Part shown: piece by piece, positions 1-9,774 of the stretch
Layout of the letters: each line of letters opens with the position of its first letter
How positions within the stretch are numbered: the first letter of the stretch is position 1
Program-made: the position numbers and the translations under genes
DNA from: Thiobacillus sp. 0-1251
GTDB taxonomy: Bacteria; Pseudomonadota; Gammaproteobacteria; Burkholderiales; Thiobacillaceae
DNA length: 64,000 nucleotides
Direction of reading: 5' to 3'
NCBI GenBank assembly: GCA_001899305.1
Contig: MKWL01000001.1
Span: forward strand, 248,001-312,000
Notes under the pieces: generated by a model
What the model was told of the DNA's origin: nothing
Databases searched by the model: none
The model's input: the letters and a program-made list of their open reading frames with translations, nothing else

Positions 1-16
1 AGTCCAGGAAAAAGAT

Positions 17-1741
17 GTGATACATGCCAAGCGGGATTATTCGGTCGATCGCCGGCTCGTGATGGTGTCCGGCGTTGCCTTGTTGATAGGCGTTGCCAGT
101 ACGTTTGCGGCCGCTGCACTGCTCGCACTGATCCACTTCTTTACCAATCTGTTTTTTTACCAGCGCCTATCGTGGGCCGACGTCTCGCCGGCCCGGCATA
201 CGCTGGGAATGGGCGTCATCCTGGTGCCGGCGATAGGCGGTCTGCTGGTGGGGTTCATGGCGCGTTACGGCAGTGAAAAGATCCGGGGGCATGGCATACC
301 CGAAGCCATGGAGACCATCCTGTTCGGCAAGAGCCGGATGTCGGCGAGAGTGGCGGTGCTCAAACCCCTCTCGTCAGGCATTGCCATCGGCAGCGGTGGC
401 CCGTTCGGCGCCGAAGGCCCCATCATCATGACAGGCGGTTCGCTGGGCTCGCTGCTGGCGCAGTACCTGCACCTGACCGCCGCCGAGCGCAAAACCTTGC
501 TGGTCGCAGGCGCATGTGCCGGCATGACGGCAATCTTCGCCACGCCTGTCGCGGCGCTGCTTCTGGCCGTCGAGTTGTTGCTGTTCGAGTTGCGCCCGCG
601 CAGCTTGTTGCCGGTGGCGCTTGCCTGTGCCGTGGCCGGCTTTCTGCGTAACCTCGTATTCGGGCCGGGGCCGCTTTTCCCCTTGCATACCGACCCGGTT
701 TCCACGATTGCGTTTGCATCATGCGTTGCCGCAGGACTGATGTGTGGCGTATTGGCTGCGTTGCTGACGTTGGCGCTCTACAGGGTCGAAGACGGTTTCC
801 ACAAGCTGCCACTGCACTGGATGTGGTGGCCAGCTATCGGTGGCGTGCTTGTGGGCATCGGGGGCTACCTCGAACCGCGTGCATTGGGCATGGGCTACGA
901 TGTCATCGGCGACCTGCTCAATGGCCATCTACTTGTCGCTGCCGCGATCGCGCTGTTGACGGTGAAGGCGATCATCTGGGTCGTCGCACTCGGTTCGGGG
1001 ACGTCGGGAGGCGTACTCGCGCCGTTGCTGATGCTGGGGGCCGGCCTGGGCACCTTGTTGGCGCCTTATCTGCCGGGCGGGTCTCCCAGCCTGTGGGCGC
1101 TCGTGTGCATGGCGGGTGTGCTGGGCAGCACGCTTGGCGCGCCGCTCACCGCGATTGTCTTTGCTTTCGGCCTGACGCACGACAGCGAGGCATTGCTGCC
1201 CTTGATGCTGACGACTGCCGTGGCCTATGGCCTGACCACGCTGACGCTGAAGCGCTCCATCATGACCGAGAAGATCGCGCGCCGAGGCCTGCACATCTTC
1301 CGCGAATATGGTGTCGATCCGCTGGAACGCCAGCACGTGAGCGATCTGATGAACTCAGACGTCATCGCGATCGACGGTGCCATGAAGGTGGCGGATGCCT
1401 TGGCGCACTATGGCGACGAACATGACCCGCATCGGACTTATCCCGTGATCGGCGAAGGACGTGTACTGGGAATGCTCGATTATCCGACGCTGCGCAAACA
1501 TGCATGCTCATCGGCCCGCTGCGTGGATGTGTTCATTCCGTTGCAGCCCGAACATGTGTTGCTGCCCGGGGCGACCGCGCGCACAGCCGCAGGGCGCATG
1601 GCCCAGCTCGAAATGGGATGCCTGCCTGTGGTCAAGGATCTGGGCAGCATGCATCTCATCGGGACCTTGTCGCTGCGCGACCTGCTCGGGCCTAACCGCA
1701 GCTTGATCGAAGAGGAAACCTTGCGCGAGAGAATGCGCTGA
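17..1741 (+). CDS. CLC-family chloride channel/transporter with C-terminal CBS pair
   Basis: Membrane protein of the voltage-gated chloride channel (CLC) family, 574 residues. Signature loops are present in order: GHGIPEA near residues 91-97, GPFGAEGP near 128-135 (E133 corresponds to the gating glutamate of CLC proteins) and a GSGTSGGVLAP loop near residue 330. About 10 hydrophobic segments cover residues 15-420, followed by two CBS-like repeats (about 430-574) that usually bind adenine nucleotides in the cytoplasm. The start is a GTG six bases after AGGAA; the ATG two bases upstream runs straight into a stop. Whether it is a channel or a Cl-/H+ antiporter cannot be decided from sequence. 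No operon partner: oxyR follows after 135 bases. Confidence 0.9.
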   Translation: MIHAKRDYSVDRRLVMVSGVALLIGVASTFAAAALLALIHFFTNLFFYQRLSWADVSPARHTLGMGVILVPAIGGLLVGFMARYGSEKIRGHGIPEAMETILFGKSRMSARVAVLKPLSSGIAIGSGGPFGAEGPIIMTGGSLGSLLAQYLHLTAAERKTLLVAGACAGMTAIFATPVAALLLAVELLLFELRPRSLLPVALACAVAGFLRNLVFGPGPLFPLHTDPVSTIAFASCVAAGLMCGVLAALLTLALYRVEDGFHKLPLHWMWWPAIGGVLVGIGGYLEPRALGMGYDVIGDLLNGHLLVAAAIALLTVKAIIWVVALGSGTSGGVLAPLLMLGAGLGTLLAPYLPGGSPSLWALVCMAGVLGSTLGAPLTAIVFAFGLTHDSEALLPLMLTTAVAYGLTTLTLKRSIMTEKIARRGLHIFREYGVDPLERQHVSDLMNSDVIAIDGAMKVADALAHYGDEHDPHRTYPVIGEGRVLGMLDYPTLRKHACSSARCVDVFIPLQPEHVLLPGATARTAAGRMAQLEMGCLPVVKDLGSMHLIGTLSLRDLLGPNRSLIEEETLRERMR

Positions 1742-1876
1742 ACGGTCGCTGCTGGATGGCACATCGGGGATCGGCGTTTTCGCGGACAAGGCACAATGGG
1801 ATCTGCCGGTTTCATGCGCGTTCGCTTCCGTTGTCTAATACGGCTTTCGCGATAGCCGAGGAAGCGCGCAACCTCC

Positions 1877-2782
1877 ATGACCCTTCAAGAGCTGAAATAC
1901 CTGGTAGCCCTTGCCGATCACGGCCACTTCGGCCGCGCCGCCGAGGCCTGCTTCATCACGCAGTCGACGCTGTCGACGCAGATCAAGAAGCTGGAGGATT
2001 TCCTGGGCGTGACGCTGTTCGACCGCAGTCTGAAGCGCGTCACGCCTACCCCCATCGGCCGGGAAATCCTTGCGGCTGCGCGCAATATCGTCGAAGAATC
2101 CGAACGTATCCGCGAACTTGCCAAGCACGCGCAGGATCCGATGTCGCGCACGCTTCATCTGGGTGTCATTCCCACCCTGGGACCGTATTACCTGCCGCAC
2201 GCGCTGACCCTGGTCCACAGGAAGCATCCGGGTCTGCGTCTCCTGCTGCGTGAGGAGATGACGCCGCAGATTCTGGAGCATCTGGTTGACGGCAGGCTGG
2301 ATGCGGGTCTGCTGGCCCTGCCAGTGACCGACGACAGCCTGCGTGTCGAGCCGCTGTTCTACGAACCGTTTTTCGCCGCGCTGCCTGCCGGTCACGCGCT
2401 CGCCAAGCAGAATGTCCTCAAGGTGTCGGACATCATGAACGAGAAGCTGCTGTTGCTCGACGAGGGTCATTGCCTGCGCGACCAGGCACTCGACGTCTGC
2501 GGCACCGGCTCGCGCGGGCGCGAGGAAGTGCGTGCGACCAGCCTGGAAACCCTGCGCCAGATGGTGGCCATGGGATTGGGGTTGACGCTGATGCCGGCGC
2601 TGTCGGTGGACGCCGCGCCGCGTGCCAATAAAAAGGCGGTCGAAATACGTCCGTTCAAGAAGCCCGCGCCTGGCCGAACCATCGGCCTGGTGTGGCGCAA
2701 ACGTGCGCCGTTTCCCGAGACATTCGAACGCCTCGCTGCGACGCTGAAAGCGACTTTGCCAACTGAAGTGGAGCCTGTCTGA
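1877..2782 (+). CDS. oxyR: OxyR, hydrogen peroxide-sensing LysR regulator
   Basis: LysR-type transcription factor of 301 residues: N-terminal winged HTH (residues 1-60) and a periplasmic-binding-protein-like sensor domain. The stretch HCLRDQALDVC places cysteines at 199 and 208, exactly the redox pair that forms the activating disulfide in E. coli OxyR. This makes the assignment much stronger than a generic LysR call. The next gene starts two bases after the stop, so a DUF202 membrane protein is probably co-transcribed. Peroxide-responsive genes elsewhere in the window (rubrerythrin) are possible targets, but no OxyR site was identified with confidence. Confidence 0.95.
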   Translation: MTLQELKYLVALADHGHFGRAAEACFITQSTLSTQIKKLEDFLGVTLFDRSLKRVTPTPIGREILAAARNIVEESERIRELAKHAQDPMSRTLHLGVIPTLGPYYLPHALTLVHRKHPGLRLLLREEMTPQILEHLVDGRLDAGLLALPVTDDSLRVEPLFYEPFFAALPAGHALAKQNVLKVSDIMNEKLLLLDEGHCLRDQALDVCGTGSRGREEVRATSLETLRQMVAMGLGLTLMPALSVDAAPRANKKAVEIRPFKKPAPGRTIGLVWRKRAPFPETFERLAATLKATLPTEVEPV

Positions 2783-2784
2783 GC

Positions 2785-3147
2785 ATGTCCGATCTCAACG
2801 ACCCGCGCGTCTTTTTCGCCGCCGAACGCACGCTGATGGCGTGGAACCGCACCGGCCTGACCCTGATGGCCTTCGGCTTCGTGCTCGAACGCTTCGGCCT
2901 GTTTCTGCATGTGTTGCGTCAGACCGGCAATGTGGGACGGGACCTGTCGTTCTGGATCGGCATTGCCTTCATCTGTTTGGCGTTGTTCGTGATCGGTTTT
3001 TCTATCGTGCAGTTCAAGCGTGTGCTGCGCACCCTGAAGCCGATCGAGATTCCCGAGCGCTATTGCACCTGGGGTGGGATCGCGATGAATCTGTCGGTCG
3101 TGGTGCTCGGTTTCGCGCTGCTGGCGTACCTGTTTTCCGAACTGTAA
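2785..3147 (+). CDS. DUF202 (YidH-type) small membrane protein
   Basis: Short integral membrane protein of 120 residues with the N-terminal pattern of the DUF202 family (FFAAERTLMAWNRTGLTLM) and three hydrophobic helices at about residues 24-45, 52-75 and 95-118. Function in the family is unknown. It begins two bases after the oxyR stop and its GGAG ribosome site lies inside the oxyR coding end, so translation is probably coupled to oxyR. Convergent with modC, with only 14 bases between stops. Confidence 0.85.
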   Translation: MSDLNDPRVFFAAERTLMAWNRTGLTLMAFGFVLERFGLFLHVLRQTGNVGRDLSFWIGIAFICLALFVIGFSIVQFKRVLRTLKPIEIPERYCTWGGIAMNLSVVVLGFALLAYLFSEL

Positions 3148-3161
3148 GGACGCTGCCTTCC

Positions 3162-4226
3162 TCAGGCCACGGCCACGCTTTTCACCTGGGCCACCACCGG
3201 CGTGCCAGGCCGGAGTCCCAGCAGCAGTGCCGATTTCCGGGTGATGCGCGCGAGCAGCACCGTGTCGTCCAGCGCCAGCCGCACCAGGACCTGTCCCGGC
3301 GCATCGTCGGCCAGCTCGATGACCCGGGCAGGCAGCAGGTTCAGGATGCTGGTCTGCTGCGGCATGGCCAGCGTCAGGCTGACGTCGCGTGCGGCGACGC
3401 GTACCCGGAGCGATGCGCCGGGCGAACCGTGCAGGCCAGGCAATTCCAACACGACGGGGCCGCGGGCGACGTGGGTGAGCTGGAGCGTCCGGTCGTGTGC
3501 GATCACGGTGGCATCGACGATGGTGGCGGCGATGTCGCGGTGTGCCAGCGGTAGGTCGAGCCGGGTCAGGCCCTCTGTCAGGGGGCCTTGGTAGACGAGA
3601 CGGCCGGCCTCGATCAGCAGCAGGTGATCGGCCAGGCGCGTCACTTCGTCGAGTGCGTGGCTGACGTAGAGCAGGGGTAGTTCGAGTGCATGGTGCAGCC
3701 GTTCCAGGTAGGGCAGGATGTCGGCGCGTGCGCCTGTGTCGAGCGCGGCCATCGGTTCGTCCATCAGCAGCAACCGCGGACACGACAGCAGTGCGCGGCC
3801 GATCGCCACGCGCTGGCGCTGGCCGCCCGATAGCTGATGCGGCTGCAACGCGATCAGCGGCGCCAGTTCCAGCCAGTCGACCACTTCATCCCACTGGATG
3901 GTGCGTTCTCCGGACGGCACGCGCTTCCAGCCATATTCCAGGTTGGCGCGTACCGACAGGTGCGGAAACAGGCTGGCCTCCTGGAAGACATAGCCGAGCG
4001 CGCGGCGATGGGTGGGAACGAAGACCGAGTCGTCCTGCCAGACATCGCCGTCGACGACGAGCCGTCCGGGTGCACGCGCGAGCCCTGCGATCAGCCGTAG
4101 CAGCGTCGTCTTGCCCGAACCGGACTGGCCGAACAGGGCGGTGACGCCGTGCGACGGTACGCTGAAATCCGCATCGAGCGAAAATTCGCCGAGCGTGGCG
4201 CGGAACCGCCCCTCGATCCGGCTCAT
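3162..4226 (-). CDS. modC: ModC, molybdate ABC transporter ATPase
   Basis: ATP-hydrolysing subunit of the molybdate importer, 354 residues. Walker A GQSGSGKT is at 33-40, the ABC signature [15 protein letters not shown] at about 135-150, followed by Walker B LLLMDEP. The C-terminal ~70 residues match a TOBE/Mop-type oxyanion-binding domain, normal for ModC. The ATG shares four bases (ATGA) with the modB stop, so the two are translationally coupled; longer upstream frames are read-through into modB sequence. Molybdate supply fits the presence of the molybdenum enzyme NasA 40 kb away. Confidence 0.95.
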   Translation of the reverse strand: MSRIEGRFRATLGEFSLDADFSVPSHGVTALFGQSGSGKTTLLRLIAGLARAPGRLVVDGDVWQDDSVFVPTHRRALGYVFQEASLFPHLSVRANLEYGWKRVPSGERTIQWDEVVDWLELAPLIALQPHQLSGGQRQRVAIGRALLSCPRLLLMDEPMAALDTGARADILPYLERLHHALELPLLYVSHALDEVTRLADHLLLIEAGRLVYQGPLTEGLTRLDLPLAHRDIAATIVDATVIAHDRTLQLTHVARGPVVLELPGLHGSPGASLRVRVAARDVSLTLAMPQQTSILNLLPARVIELADDAPGQVLVRLALDDTVLLARITRKSALLLGLRPGTPVVAQVKSVAVA

Positions 4227-4906
4227 GTCGGGGTCCGCTGCCAATGCCCGCTGTAGCGGCCCAGCATCAGCAGCACGAGGAAGGAAAACGCGACCAGTCC
4301 GGCCGACAGCAGGTGCGCGTCGGCGTACTCGAGCGCTTCGACATGGTCGTAGATCGCTACCGACAGGACCCGCGTCTGGTCCGGAATATTGCCGCCCAGC
4401 ATCAGCACCACGCCGAACTCGCCCACGGTGTGGGCGAATGCGAGCACGGCGGCGGTGATGAAGCCGGGCCGGGCGAGCGGAATGGCCACGCTGGCAAAGC
4501 GGTCCCATGGCGAGGCGCGCAAGGTGGCGGCCACTTCGAGCGGACGCGTGCCGATGGCGGCAAACGCATTGGCGAGCGGCTGTACTGCGAAGGGCAGCGA
4601 GAACACCACCGATCCGACCACCAGCCCGGCAAACGTGAACGGTAGGGTCGATAAACCGAGTTGCTGCATCCCGTGTCCGACTGCGCCTTTCGGCCCCAGC
4701 AGTACCAGCAGATAAAACCCCAGCACGGTCGGCGGCAATACCAGCGGCAGCGATACCAGTGCGGTGACGCCCGCGCGCAGGCGCGCGTGGGTATGGGTCA
4801 GCCACCAGGCCAGCGGCGTGGCGATCAGCATCAGCAGCGCCGTCGTGATCGCGGCCAGCTTCAGCGTCAGCAGGATGGCCGACGTATCGGCCTCGGTCAG
4901 GGACAT
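4223..4906 (-). CDS. modB: ModB, molybdate ABC transporter permease
   Basis: Inner membrane permease of 227 residues with five hydrophobic helices and the conserved cytoplasmic coupling loop of binding-protein-dependent permeases ([22 protein letters not shown] near residues 125-146), which docks onto ModC. It starts three bases after the modA stop and overlaps modC by ATGA, giving a tight modABC operon on the minus strand. Confidence 0.95.
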   Translation of the reverse strand: MSLTEADTSAILLTLKLAAITTALLMLIATPLAWWLTHTHARLRAGVTALVSLPLVLPPTVLGFYLLVLLGPKGAVGHGMQQLGLSTLPFTFAGLVVGSVVFSLPFAVQPLANAFAAIGTRPLEVAATLRASPWDRFASVAIPLARPGFITAAVLAFAHTVGEFGVVLMLGGNIPDQTRVLSVAIYDHVEALEYADAHLLSAGLVAFSFLVLLMLGRYSGHWQRTPT

Positions 4907-4909
4907 GGA

Positions 4910-5662
4910 TTACAGGTCGTAGCCATAGCGGCGGATGATAGCCTGCGCACCCGGCGTTCCCAGGAAATCAAGCAGCGCACGCGCAGCCGCATTGTCGGCG
5001 CCGTGCTTCAGCAGGGCGGCATCCTGACGGATCGGCGAATACAGCTGGCTGGGAACGAGCCACATCGAGCCTTGGGTCAGCTTGCCGTCTTGCATGATCT
5101 GGGACAGGGCCACGAAGCCGAGGTCGGCATTGCCGCTGGCGGCAAACTGATAGGTTTGGCCGATGTTCTCACCCACCACGAGTTTGCCTGCGACCACATC
5201 GAAGAGTCCGAGTTTGCCCAGGGCTTCCTTTGCGGCGGCGCCATAAGGCGCCAGCTTCGGGTTGGCGACGGCAAGCCTGCCGAAACGGTTCTGCTTCAGC
5301 ACGGCATCGGTGCCGTCGATCAGGTTGGCGTTGGCGCTCCACAGGGCGAGCTTGCCGATGGCGTAGTTGCGGGTGGCGACGGCATCGCCTTCGCGCAGCA
5401 ACCGGGCCGGCGTGTCGTCGTCGGCGGCCAGCAACACGTCGAACGGGGCACCGTTCTTGATTTGTGCGTAGAACTTGCCGGTCGAACCGGACGACAAGGT
5501 GAGCGTGTGGCCGGTCGCCTGTTCGAACCGCACGGCCAGCACCTTCATTGGCGCGGCGAAGTTGGCGGCAACGGCGATATGCGCCGTGTCTGCCGCAGCG
5601 GGCAGGCTGGCGGATGCGGACAGCACAAGGATGGATGCCAGTTGCTTGAATATGCGTGTCAT
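4910..5662 (-). CDS. modA: ModA, periplasmic molybdate-binding protein
   Basis: Periplasmic solute-binding protein of the molybdate ABC importer, 250 residues. An N-terminal signal peptide (MTRIFKQLASILVLSAS, cleaved near AAADTA) precedes the mature start with the family motif VAANFAAPMKVLA; SSGSTGKFYAQIKNGAPFD contains the oxyanion-contacting serines. The start chosen is the ATG with AGGGGA nine bases upstream. An in-frame ATG further upstream would place the candidate ModE operator inside the gene and bury the signal peptide, so it is rejected. First gene of modABC. Confidence 0.93.
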   Translation of the reverse strand: MTRIFKQLASILVLSASASLPAAADTAHIAVAANFAAPMKVLAVRFEQATGHTLTLSSGSTGKFYAQIKNGAPFDVLLAADDDTPARLLREGDAVATRNYAIGKLALWSANANLIDGTDAVLKQNRFGRLAVANPKLAPYGAAAKEALGKLGLFDVVAGKLVVGENIGQTYQFAASGNADLGFVALSQIMQDGKLTQGSMWLVPSQLYSPIRQDAALLKHGADNAAARALLDFLGTPGAQAIIRRYGYDL

Positions 5663-5690
5663 GAAGGTCCCCTGGGTAAGCTGCACATTT

Positions 5691-5714
5691 CGATATATCC
5701 AGTATGTCATATCG
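5691..5714 (-). promoter_or_regulatory. Candidate ModE-type operator upstream of modA
   Basis: A 24-base dyad, CGATAT, 12 bases, ATATCG, lies 29 bases before the modA start codon. It has the same 6-12-6 geometry as the E. coli modA operator (CGTTAT, 12 bases, ATAACG). In E. coli this site binds molybdate-loaded ModE and represses transport. Function here is inferred from shape and position. Confidence 0.65.
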
Positions 5715-5750
5715 AATGGGAATAGAACAAGCGATGCATCTCCGGGCGCG

Positions 5751-6005
5751 TTAGCGCAACGCGCGCAGCGCCTGTCGCGTGGTTTCGTCTGCGGTCGCGT
5801 CGCGGAGGCGCGATTCGAGCGAGGCCGCGAACGTCTGCGACGCCTGCCCTGCGGCAATCAGGGCGAGCCCCTGCCGCAGGTCTTCGATCAGAAGCCAGTC
5901 GGCGTCCGTGATGTCCGAGGCGTCGTGGCCGTTCGCGGTTCGAGCCCAGCCGTCCAGGTCGCCATCGAAGCGTCGATAGATGTTGAGCTTGTCGAGCGTC
6001 AGCAT
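5751..6005 (-). CDS. Hypothetical protein between modE-like gene and modA
   Basis: Acidic cytoplasmic protein of 84 residues with no signal peptide or membrane segment. It has helical, well-behaved composition (YRRFDGDLDGWARTANG at the N-terminus, then ITDADWLLIEDLRQGLALI) and looks like a genuine small gene rather than a shadow. I do not recognise a named domain. It starts 15 bases after the modE-like stop, on the same strand, and ends before the modA operator, so it is probably the last gene of a metR-modE-orf unit. A molybdenum-related role is only suggested by position. Confidence 0.65.
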   Translation of the reverse strand: MLTLDKLNIYRRFDGDLDGWARTANGHDASDITDADWLLIEDLRQGLALIAAGQASQTFAASLESRLRDATADETTRQALRALR

Positions 6006-6020
6006 CGGCGCGCCGCAGGC

Positions 6021-6368
6021 TTAGCCGCCCGTCCGCAGATGCCGGGCGAGTTTGGCCATGTCCGCCTCGGTGGCCTTGCGGGCGCGGGTTTCCAGATGGC
6101 GGTACAGGGCGATCACTTCATCGGCCTGAGGCGTGAGCTGCGCCCCGCCTCCGTGCGCGCCGCCCTTGCTGGCTTCGACGAGCGGATGAGCGAAACAGCG
6201 GTTCATGGTGTCGACCAGATGCCAGGCGCGTTTGTAGCTCATCCCCATGGCACGGCCGGCCGCGGCGATGGAACCGGTTTCGCGGATGGCTTCGAGCAAC
6301 TGGACTTTGCCGGGTCCGAGCGCGATGTCGTCGCCGAGGATGAGGCGGAAGGTGAGGCGGGGCGTCAT
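6021..6368 (-). CDS. modE: ModE-like winged-helix regulator, DNA-binding domain only
   Basis: 115-residue LysR/ModE-type winged-helix protein: PGKVQLLEAIRETGSIAAAG and MGMSYKRAWHLVDTMN are the ModE N-terminal HTH signature, and FAHPLVEASKGGAHGGGAQL is the typical wing. Full-length ModE (about 260 residues in E. coli) has two C-terminal Mop domains that bind molybdate; these are missing here, and the frame closes cleanly with a stop. Such short forms exist in several bacteria. Its ATG overlaps the metR stop by four bases (ATGA). It presumably acts on the modA operator, but how it senses molybdate is unclear. Confidence 0.85.
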   Translation of the reverse strand: MTPRLTFRLILGDDIALGPGKVQLLEAIRETGSIAAAGRAMGMSYKRAWHLVDTMNRCFAHPLVEASKGGAHGGGAQLTPQADEVIALYRHLETRARKATEADMAKLARHLRTGG

Positions 6369-7300
6369 GGTGCGATGATAGCCGGGCGGATGCCCGGCAG
6401 GCGGGCAAAGCTGTCGCGTTTCACGGTTTCGATGAAGTCGGCGACGTAGGCGCGCGCCGCATCGGTCTCGCGCACCGCGACATGCAGTTCGGCCCAAAGA
6501 CCGTGTTTGCCGATGCGACGTGCGGCGATGTAGCCGCGTTCGAGATAGGGCGCGACCGCCCATGCCGGCAGCGCGGCGAGTCCGCGACGGCTGGCGACGA
6601 GTTGCAGGATGGCCACCGTCAATTGCGCTTCGCGCCGCACCGGTTTGATTCCGGCCGGTGCGAGCACGCGGCGAATCAGGTCGAGGCGGTCTTCCGGCAC
6701 CGGATAAGTGATGAGGGTGTGGCCGGCAAAGTCGGCCGGCAGCAGCCATTTCTTCGTGGCGAGCGGATGGTCCGGCGGCAGCAGCGCCAGCATCTCGAAG
6801 CCGAACAGCGGCGCATACGCGACGCCCGCGCGCGGCACGGTTTCCGACGTGATGACGAGATCGGCGCGCCCGTCCAGCAGCAGGCCCACCGGGTCGGCCT
6901 GGAAACCGCCCAGCAGGTCGAGTTCCACCCCGGGCCAGACGTCGCGGTAGCTATCCATGGCGGGCATCAGCCAGTCGTAGCAAGTGTGGCATTCCACGGC
7001 GATGCGCAATTCGCCGGCGTCGCCGTCTTTCAGCTTGGCCAGGTCGCGCAGCGCCGCCTCCACCTGCGGCAGTGCGGCATGCGCCAGCGTCAACAGCCGG
7101 CGCCCGGCGGCGGTGAGGCCAAGCGGACGCGTGGCGCGTTCGATCAGCGGCAGCCCCAGCGCGTCTTCCAGCGCCTTCAGCTGATGCGACACCGCCGACT
7201 GCGTTAGGTGCAGGCGTTCGGCCGCGGCAGTCAGCCCGCCTGCTTCCGTCACGGCCTGCAGCAGCCGCAGGTGGCGTAGCTCGATATGAGTAACGTTCAT
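6365..7300 (-). CDS. metR: MetR, LysR-type regulator of methionine biosynthesis
   Basis: LysR-type regulator of 311 residues with N-terminal HTH (RHLRLLQAVTEAGGLTAAAE, then LTQSAVSHQLKALED). It is transcribed divergently from metE, the classical metR-metE arrangement, and the protein matches the MetR pattern (binds homocysteine in E. coli). The stop overlaps the ATG of the modE-like gene, an unusual partner. The shared 80-base intergenic region holds two MetR-like dyads. Confidence 0.9.
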   Translation of the reverse strand: MNVTHIELRHLRLLQAVTEAGGLTAAAERLHLTQSAVSHQLKALEDALGLPLIERATRPLGLTAAGRRLLTLAHAALPQVEAALRDLAKLKDGDAGELRIAVECHTCYDWLMPAMDSYRDVWPGVELDLLGGFQADPVGLLLDGRADLVITSETVPRAGVAYAPLFGFEMLALLPPDHPLATKKWLLPADFAGHTLITYPVPEDRLDLIRRVLAPAGIKPVRREAQLTVAILQLVASRRGLAALPAWAVAPYLERGYIAARRIGKHGLWAELHVAVRETDAARAYVADFIETVKRDSFARLPGIRPAIIAP

Positions 7301-7321
7301 ATAAATAATGAAAAATATTCG
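7296..7321 (+). promoter_or_regulatory. MetR-type binding dyads between metR and metE
   Basis: Two overlapping dyads lie in the divergent promoter region: TTCAT, 7 bases, ATGAA, overlapping the metR start, and TGAA, 5 bases, TTCG, a one-base mismatch to the E. coli MetR consensus TGAA-N5-TTCA. Their location 60-85 bases before metE fits activation by MetR. Confidence 0.6.
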
Positions 7322-7380
7322 TTTGTTTCATGGTATTCGCGTCGGCATCATGGCGTCCATCATTTCTTGGGAGCATGCAC

Positions 7381-9660
7381 ATGGCACGGGCACACGTATT
7401 GGGCGTTCCGCGGATCGGTCCGAATCGCGAACTGAAATTTGCGCAGGAAGCCTGCTGGCGCGGCGAAATCGACGAAGCCGCACTGAAGGCCGTGGCCAGC
7501 GGCATCCGCCAGGCCAACTGGCGGCGGCAGCATGCGGCCGGGCTGGATTTCGTGACGGTGGGCGACTTTGCGTTCTACGACCAGATGCTGAACCATGTCG
7601 CGCTGCTCGGATGCGCGCCGGCACGCTTCGGCTTTGGCGAGCGGATCGCGCTATCGGAATATTTCCAGCTGGCGCGCGGCAATGCCGCGTGCCATGCGAT
7701 GGAGATGACCAAATGGTTCGATACCAACTATCACTATCTGGTCCCCGAGTTCAAACCGGACACGCATTTCGCGCTCGATCCCGGATGGCTATTCGACGAG
7801 GTGACCGAGGCGCAGACGGCCGGGTTCGCCGCCAAGCCGGTGCTGATCGGCCCGTTGACCTTCCTGTGGCTGGGCAAGGAAAAGGCGGCGGACTTCAATC
7901 GCCTCGACCTGCTCGACCGGCTGTTGCCGGTCTATGCGCAGGTTCTGGCGCGCCTGAAGGCGCAAGGGGTCGAATGGGTGCAGATCGACGAGCCTGTCCT
8001 CGCGCTCGACCTGTCCGCCGAGTGGCGGTCGGCATTCGAACGCGCCTACCACGCCCTCAACGGCGCGGGCGTCAAGCTCCTGCTCGCCAGCTATTTCGGG
8101 CCGTTGCGCGAGAACCTGCTGGTGGCGCTGAAGTTGCCGGTGGCCGGCGTGCATGTGGACTGCGTGCGCGGCGACGACGAGCTTGCCCAGGTGATCGACT
8201 GGCTGCCTGCCACCAAGGTGCTGTCGGTCGGCGTGATCGATGGCCGTAATATCTGGAAGACCGACCTGAACGCCGTGTTCGATCGCTTCGAGGGCCTGCA
8301 TGCGCGCCTGGCCGACCGGCTGTGGCTGGCGCCTTCGTGTTCGCTGTTGCATGTGCCGGCGAGCCTGGGGGGCGAAACTGCAATGGATGCGGAGCTGGGT
8401 AACTGGCTGGCGTTCGCCGACGACAAGATCGCGGCCCTGTCCACGCTCAAAACCGCGTTCAACCAGGGACGTCAGGCGGCGGCTGCGGAACTGTCCGCCC
8501 ATGCCCAGGCGCTGGCCTCCCGCCGGGCGTCATCCCGCGTGCACGACGCGGCGGTCGCGGCACGGCTGGCCGCCCTGACTTCCGTCCACGACGTGCGCAA
8601 CAGTCCATTCGCGGTTCGCCAGCCCGTGCAGCGTGCGCGTTTCAAGCTGCCGGATTTTCCTACCACGACCATCGGCTCGTTCCCCCAGACGCCGGAGATC
8701 CGTCATGCGCGTGCCCGCTTCAAGGCGGGTGCGCTCGGCGAGGCCGATTACATCGCTGCCATGCAGGACGAGATCGGCCACGCCATCGAGAAACAGGAAG
8801 CGCTGGGACTCGACGTCCTGGTGCACGGCGAAGCCGAACGCAACGACATGGTCGAATATTTCGGCGAGCAGCTGGCCGGCTTTGCTTTCTCGCAGAACGG
8901 CTGGGTGCAGTCCTACGGCAGCCGCTGCGTCAAGCCGCCGATCATTTATGGCGACGTGTCGCGTCCACGGCCGATGACGGTGGCCTGGGCGCGCCATGCG
9001 CAGTCGCTGACCGTGAAGCCGGTGAAGGGCATGCTGACCGGCCCGGTGACGATGCTGCAATGGTCGTTCGTGCGCGACGACCAGCCGCGCGCAACCACTG
9101 CCCTGCAGATCGCGTTGGCGATCCGCGATGAAGTGGCCGACCTTGAAACGGCCGGCATCGGCATCATCCAGATCGACGAACCGGCCTACCGCGAAGGCCT
9201 GCCATTGAGGAAAGCCGATTGGGCCGCGTATCTCGAGTGGGCGAGCCGGGCGTTCCGCATCAGCGCGTCGGGGGTGAGCGATGCGACGCAAATCCACACC
9301 CACATGTGCTATTCGGAGTTCAACGACATCCTGCCCGCGATTGCGGCCATGGATGCCGACGTCATCACCATCGAGACCAGCCGCTCGGACATGGAGCTGC
9401 TGCGCGGTTTCGGCGAGTTCAGCTACCCGAACGAAATCGGCCCCGGCGTGTATGACATTCACAGCCCGCGTATTCCCGATGTGGCGGACATGACGCGCCT
9501 GCTGGACAAGGCGGCCCAGGTGATCGCGCCCGACAAGCTCTGGGTCAATCCCGACTGCGGACTGAAAACGCGCGGCTGGGCGGAAACCGAAACGGCGCTC
9601 GCCAACATGGTGGCGGCGGCCCGCACCATGCGGGAATCGGTGCAGTCCGCAATCCAATAA
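7381..9660 (+). CDS. metE: MetE, cobalamin-independent methionine synthase
   Basis: Transfers the methyl group of 5-methyltetrahydropteroyl-triglutamate to homocysteine to make methionine, in the cytoplasm. With the start at the ATG seven bases after GGGAG, the protein has 759 residues and the zinc ligands fall at H641, C643 ([10 protein letters not shown]) and C726 (NPDCGLKTR), the same numbers as in E. coli MetE; this supports the start over the in-frame ATGs at 7330 and 7375. Two beta/alpha-barrel halves are present (about 1-400 and 420-759). Monocistronic, controlled by divergent metR. Confidence 0.96.
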   Translation: MARAHVLGVPRIGPNRELKFAQEACWRGEIDEAALKAVASGIRQANWRRQHAAGLDFVTVGDFAFYDQMLNHVALLGCAPARFGFGERIALSEYFQLARGNAACHAMEMTKWFDTNYHYLVPEFKPDTHFALDPGWLFDEVTEAQTAGFAAKPVLIGPLTFLWLGKEKAADFNRLDLLDRLLPVYAQVLARLKAQGVEWVQIDEPVLALDLSAEWRSAFERAYHALNGAGVKLLLASYFGPLRENLLVALKLPVAGVHVDCVRGDDELAQVIDWLPATKVLSVGVIDGRNIWKTDLNAVFDRFEGLHARLADRLWLAPSCSLLHVPASLGGETAMDAELGNWLAFADDKIAALSTLKTAFNQGRQAAAAELSAHAQALASRRASSRVHDAAVAARLAALTSVHDVRNSPFAVRQPVQRARFKLPDFPTTTIGSFPQTPEIRHARARFKAGALGEADYIAAMQDEIGHAIEKQEALGLDVLVHGEAERNDMVEYFGEQLAGFAFSQNGWVQSYGSRCVKPPIIYGDVSRPRPMTVAWARHAQSLTVKPVKGMLTGPVTMLQWSFVRDDQPRATTALQIALAIRDEVADLETAGIGIIQIDEPAYREGLPLRKADWAAYLEWASRAFRISASGVSDATQIHTHMCYSEFNDILPAIAAMDADVITIETSRSDMELLRGFGEFSYPNEIGPGVYDIHSPRIPDVADMTRLLDKAAQVIAPDKLWVNPDCGLKTRGWAETETALANMVAAARTMRESVQSAIQ

Positions 9661-9691
9661 CCAGTGCAGTGGTTTGTCTGCGCAAAAGAAA

Positions 9692-9717
9692 GCCCTGCCG
9701 GCTTGCACCGGCAGGGC
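9692..9717 (-). terminator. Intrinsic terminator between convergent metE and phoX-like gene
   Basis: Perfect 10-base stem (GCCCTGCCGG and its complement) with a 6-base loop. Read on the minus strand it is followed by TTTCTTTT, so it best serves the phoX-like gene; on the plus strand there is no T-run. Confidence 0.7.
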
Positions 9718-9774
9718 GCCTGATCCCGTCAAACTACTGACGGCGAGTCGAAGGTCGGCTCAGCGCCGGCTCAT

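Noticed and set aside
7330-7380. Upstream ATG for metE
   Set aside because: It would add 17 residues; the later ATG gives zinc ligands with E. coli numbering and has the only proper ribosome site.
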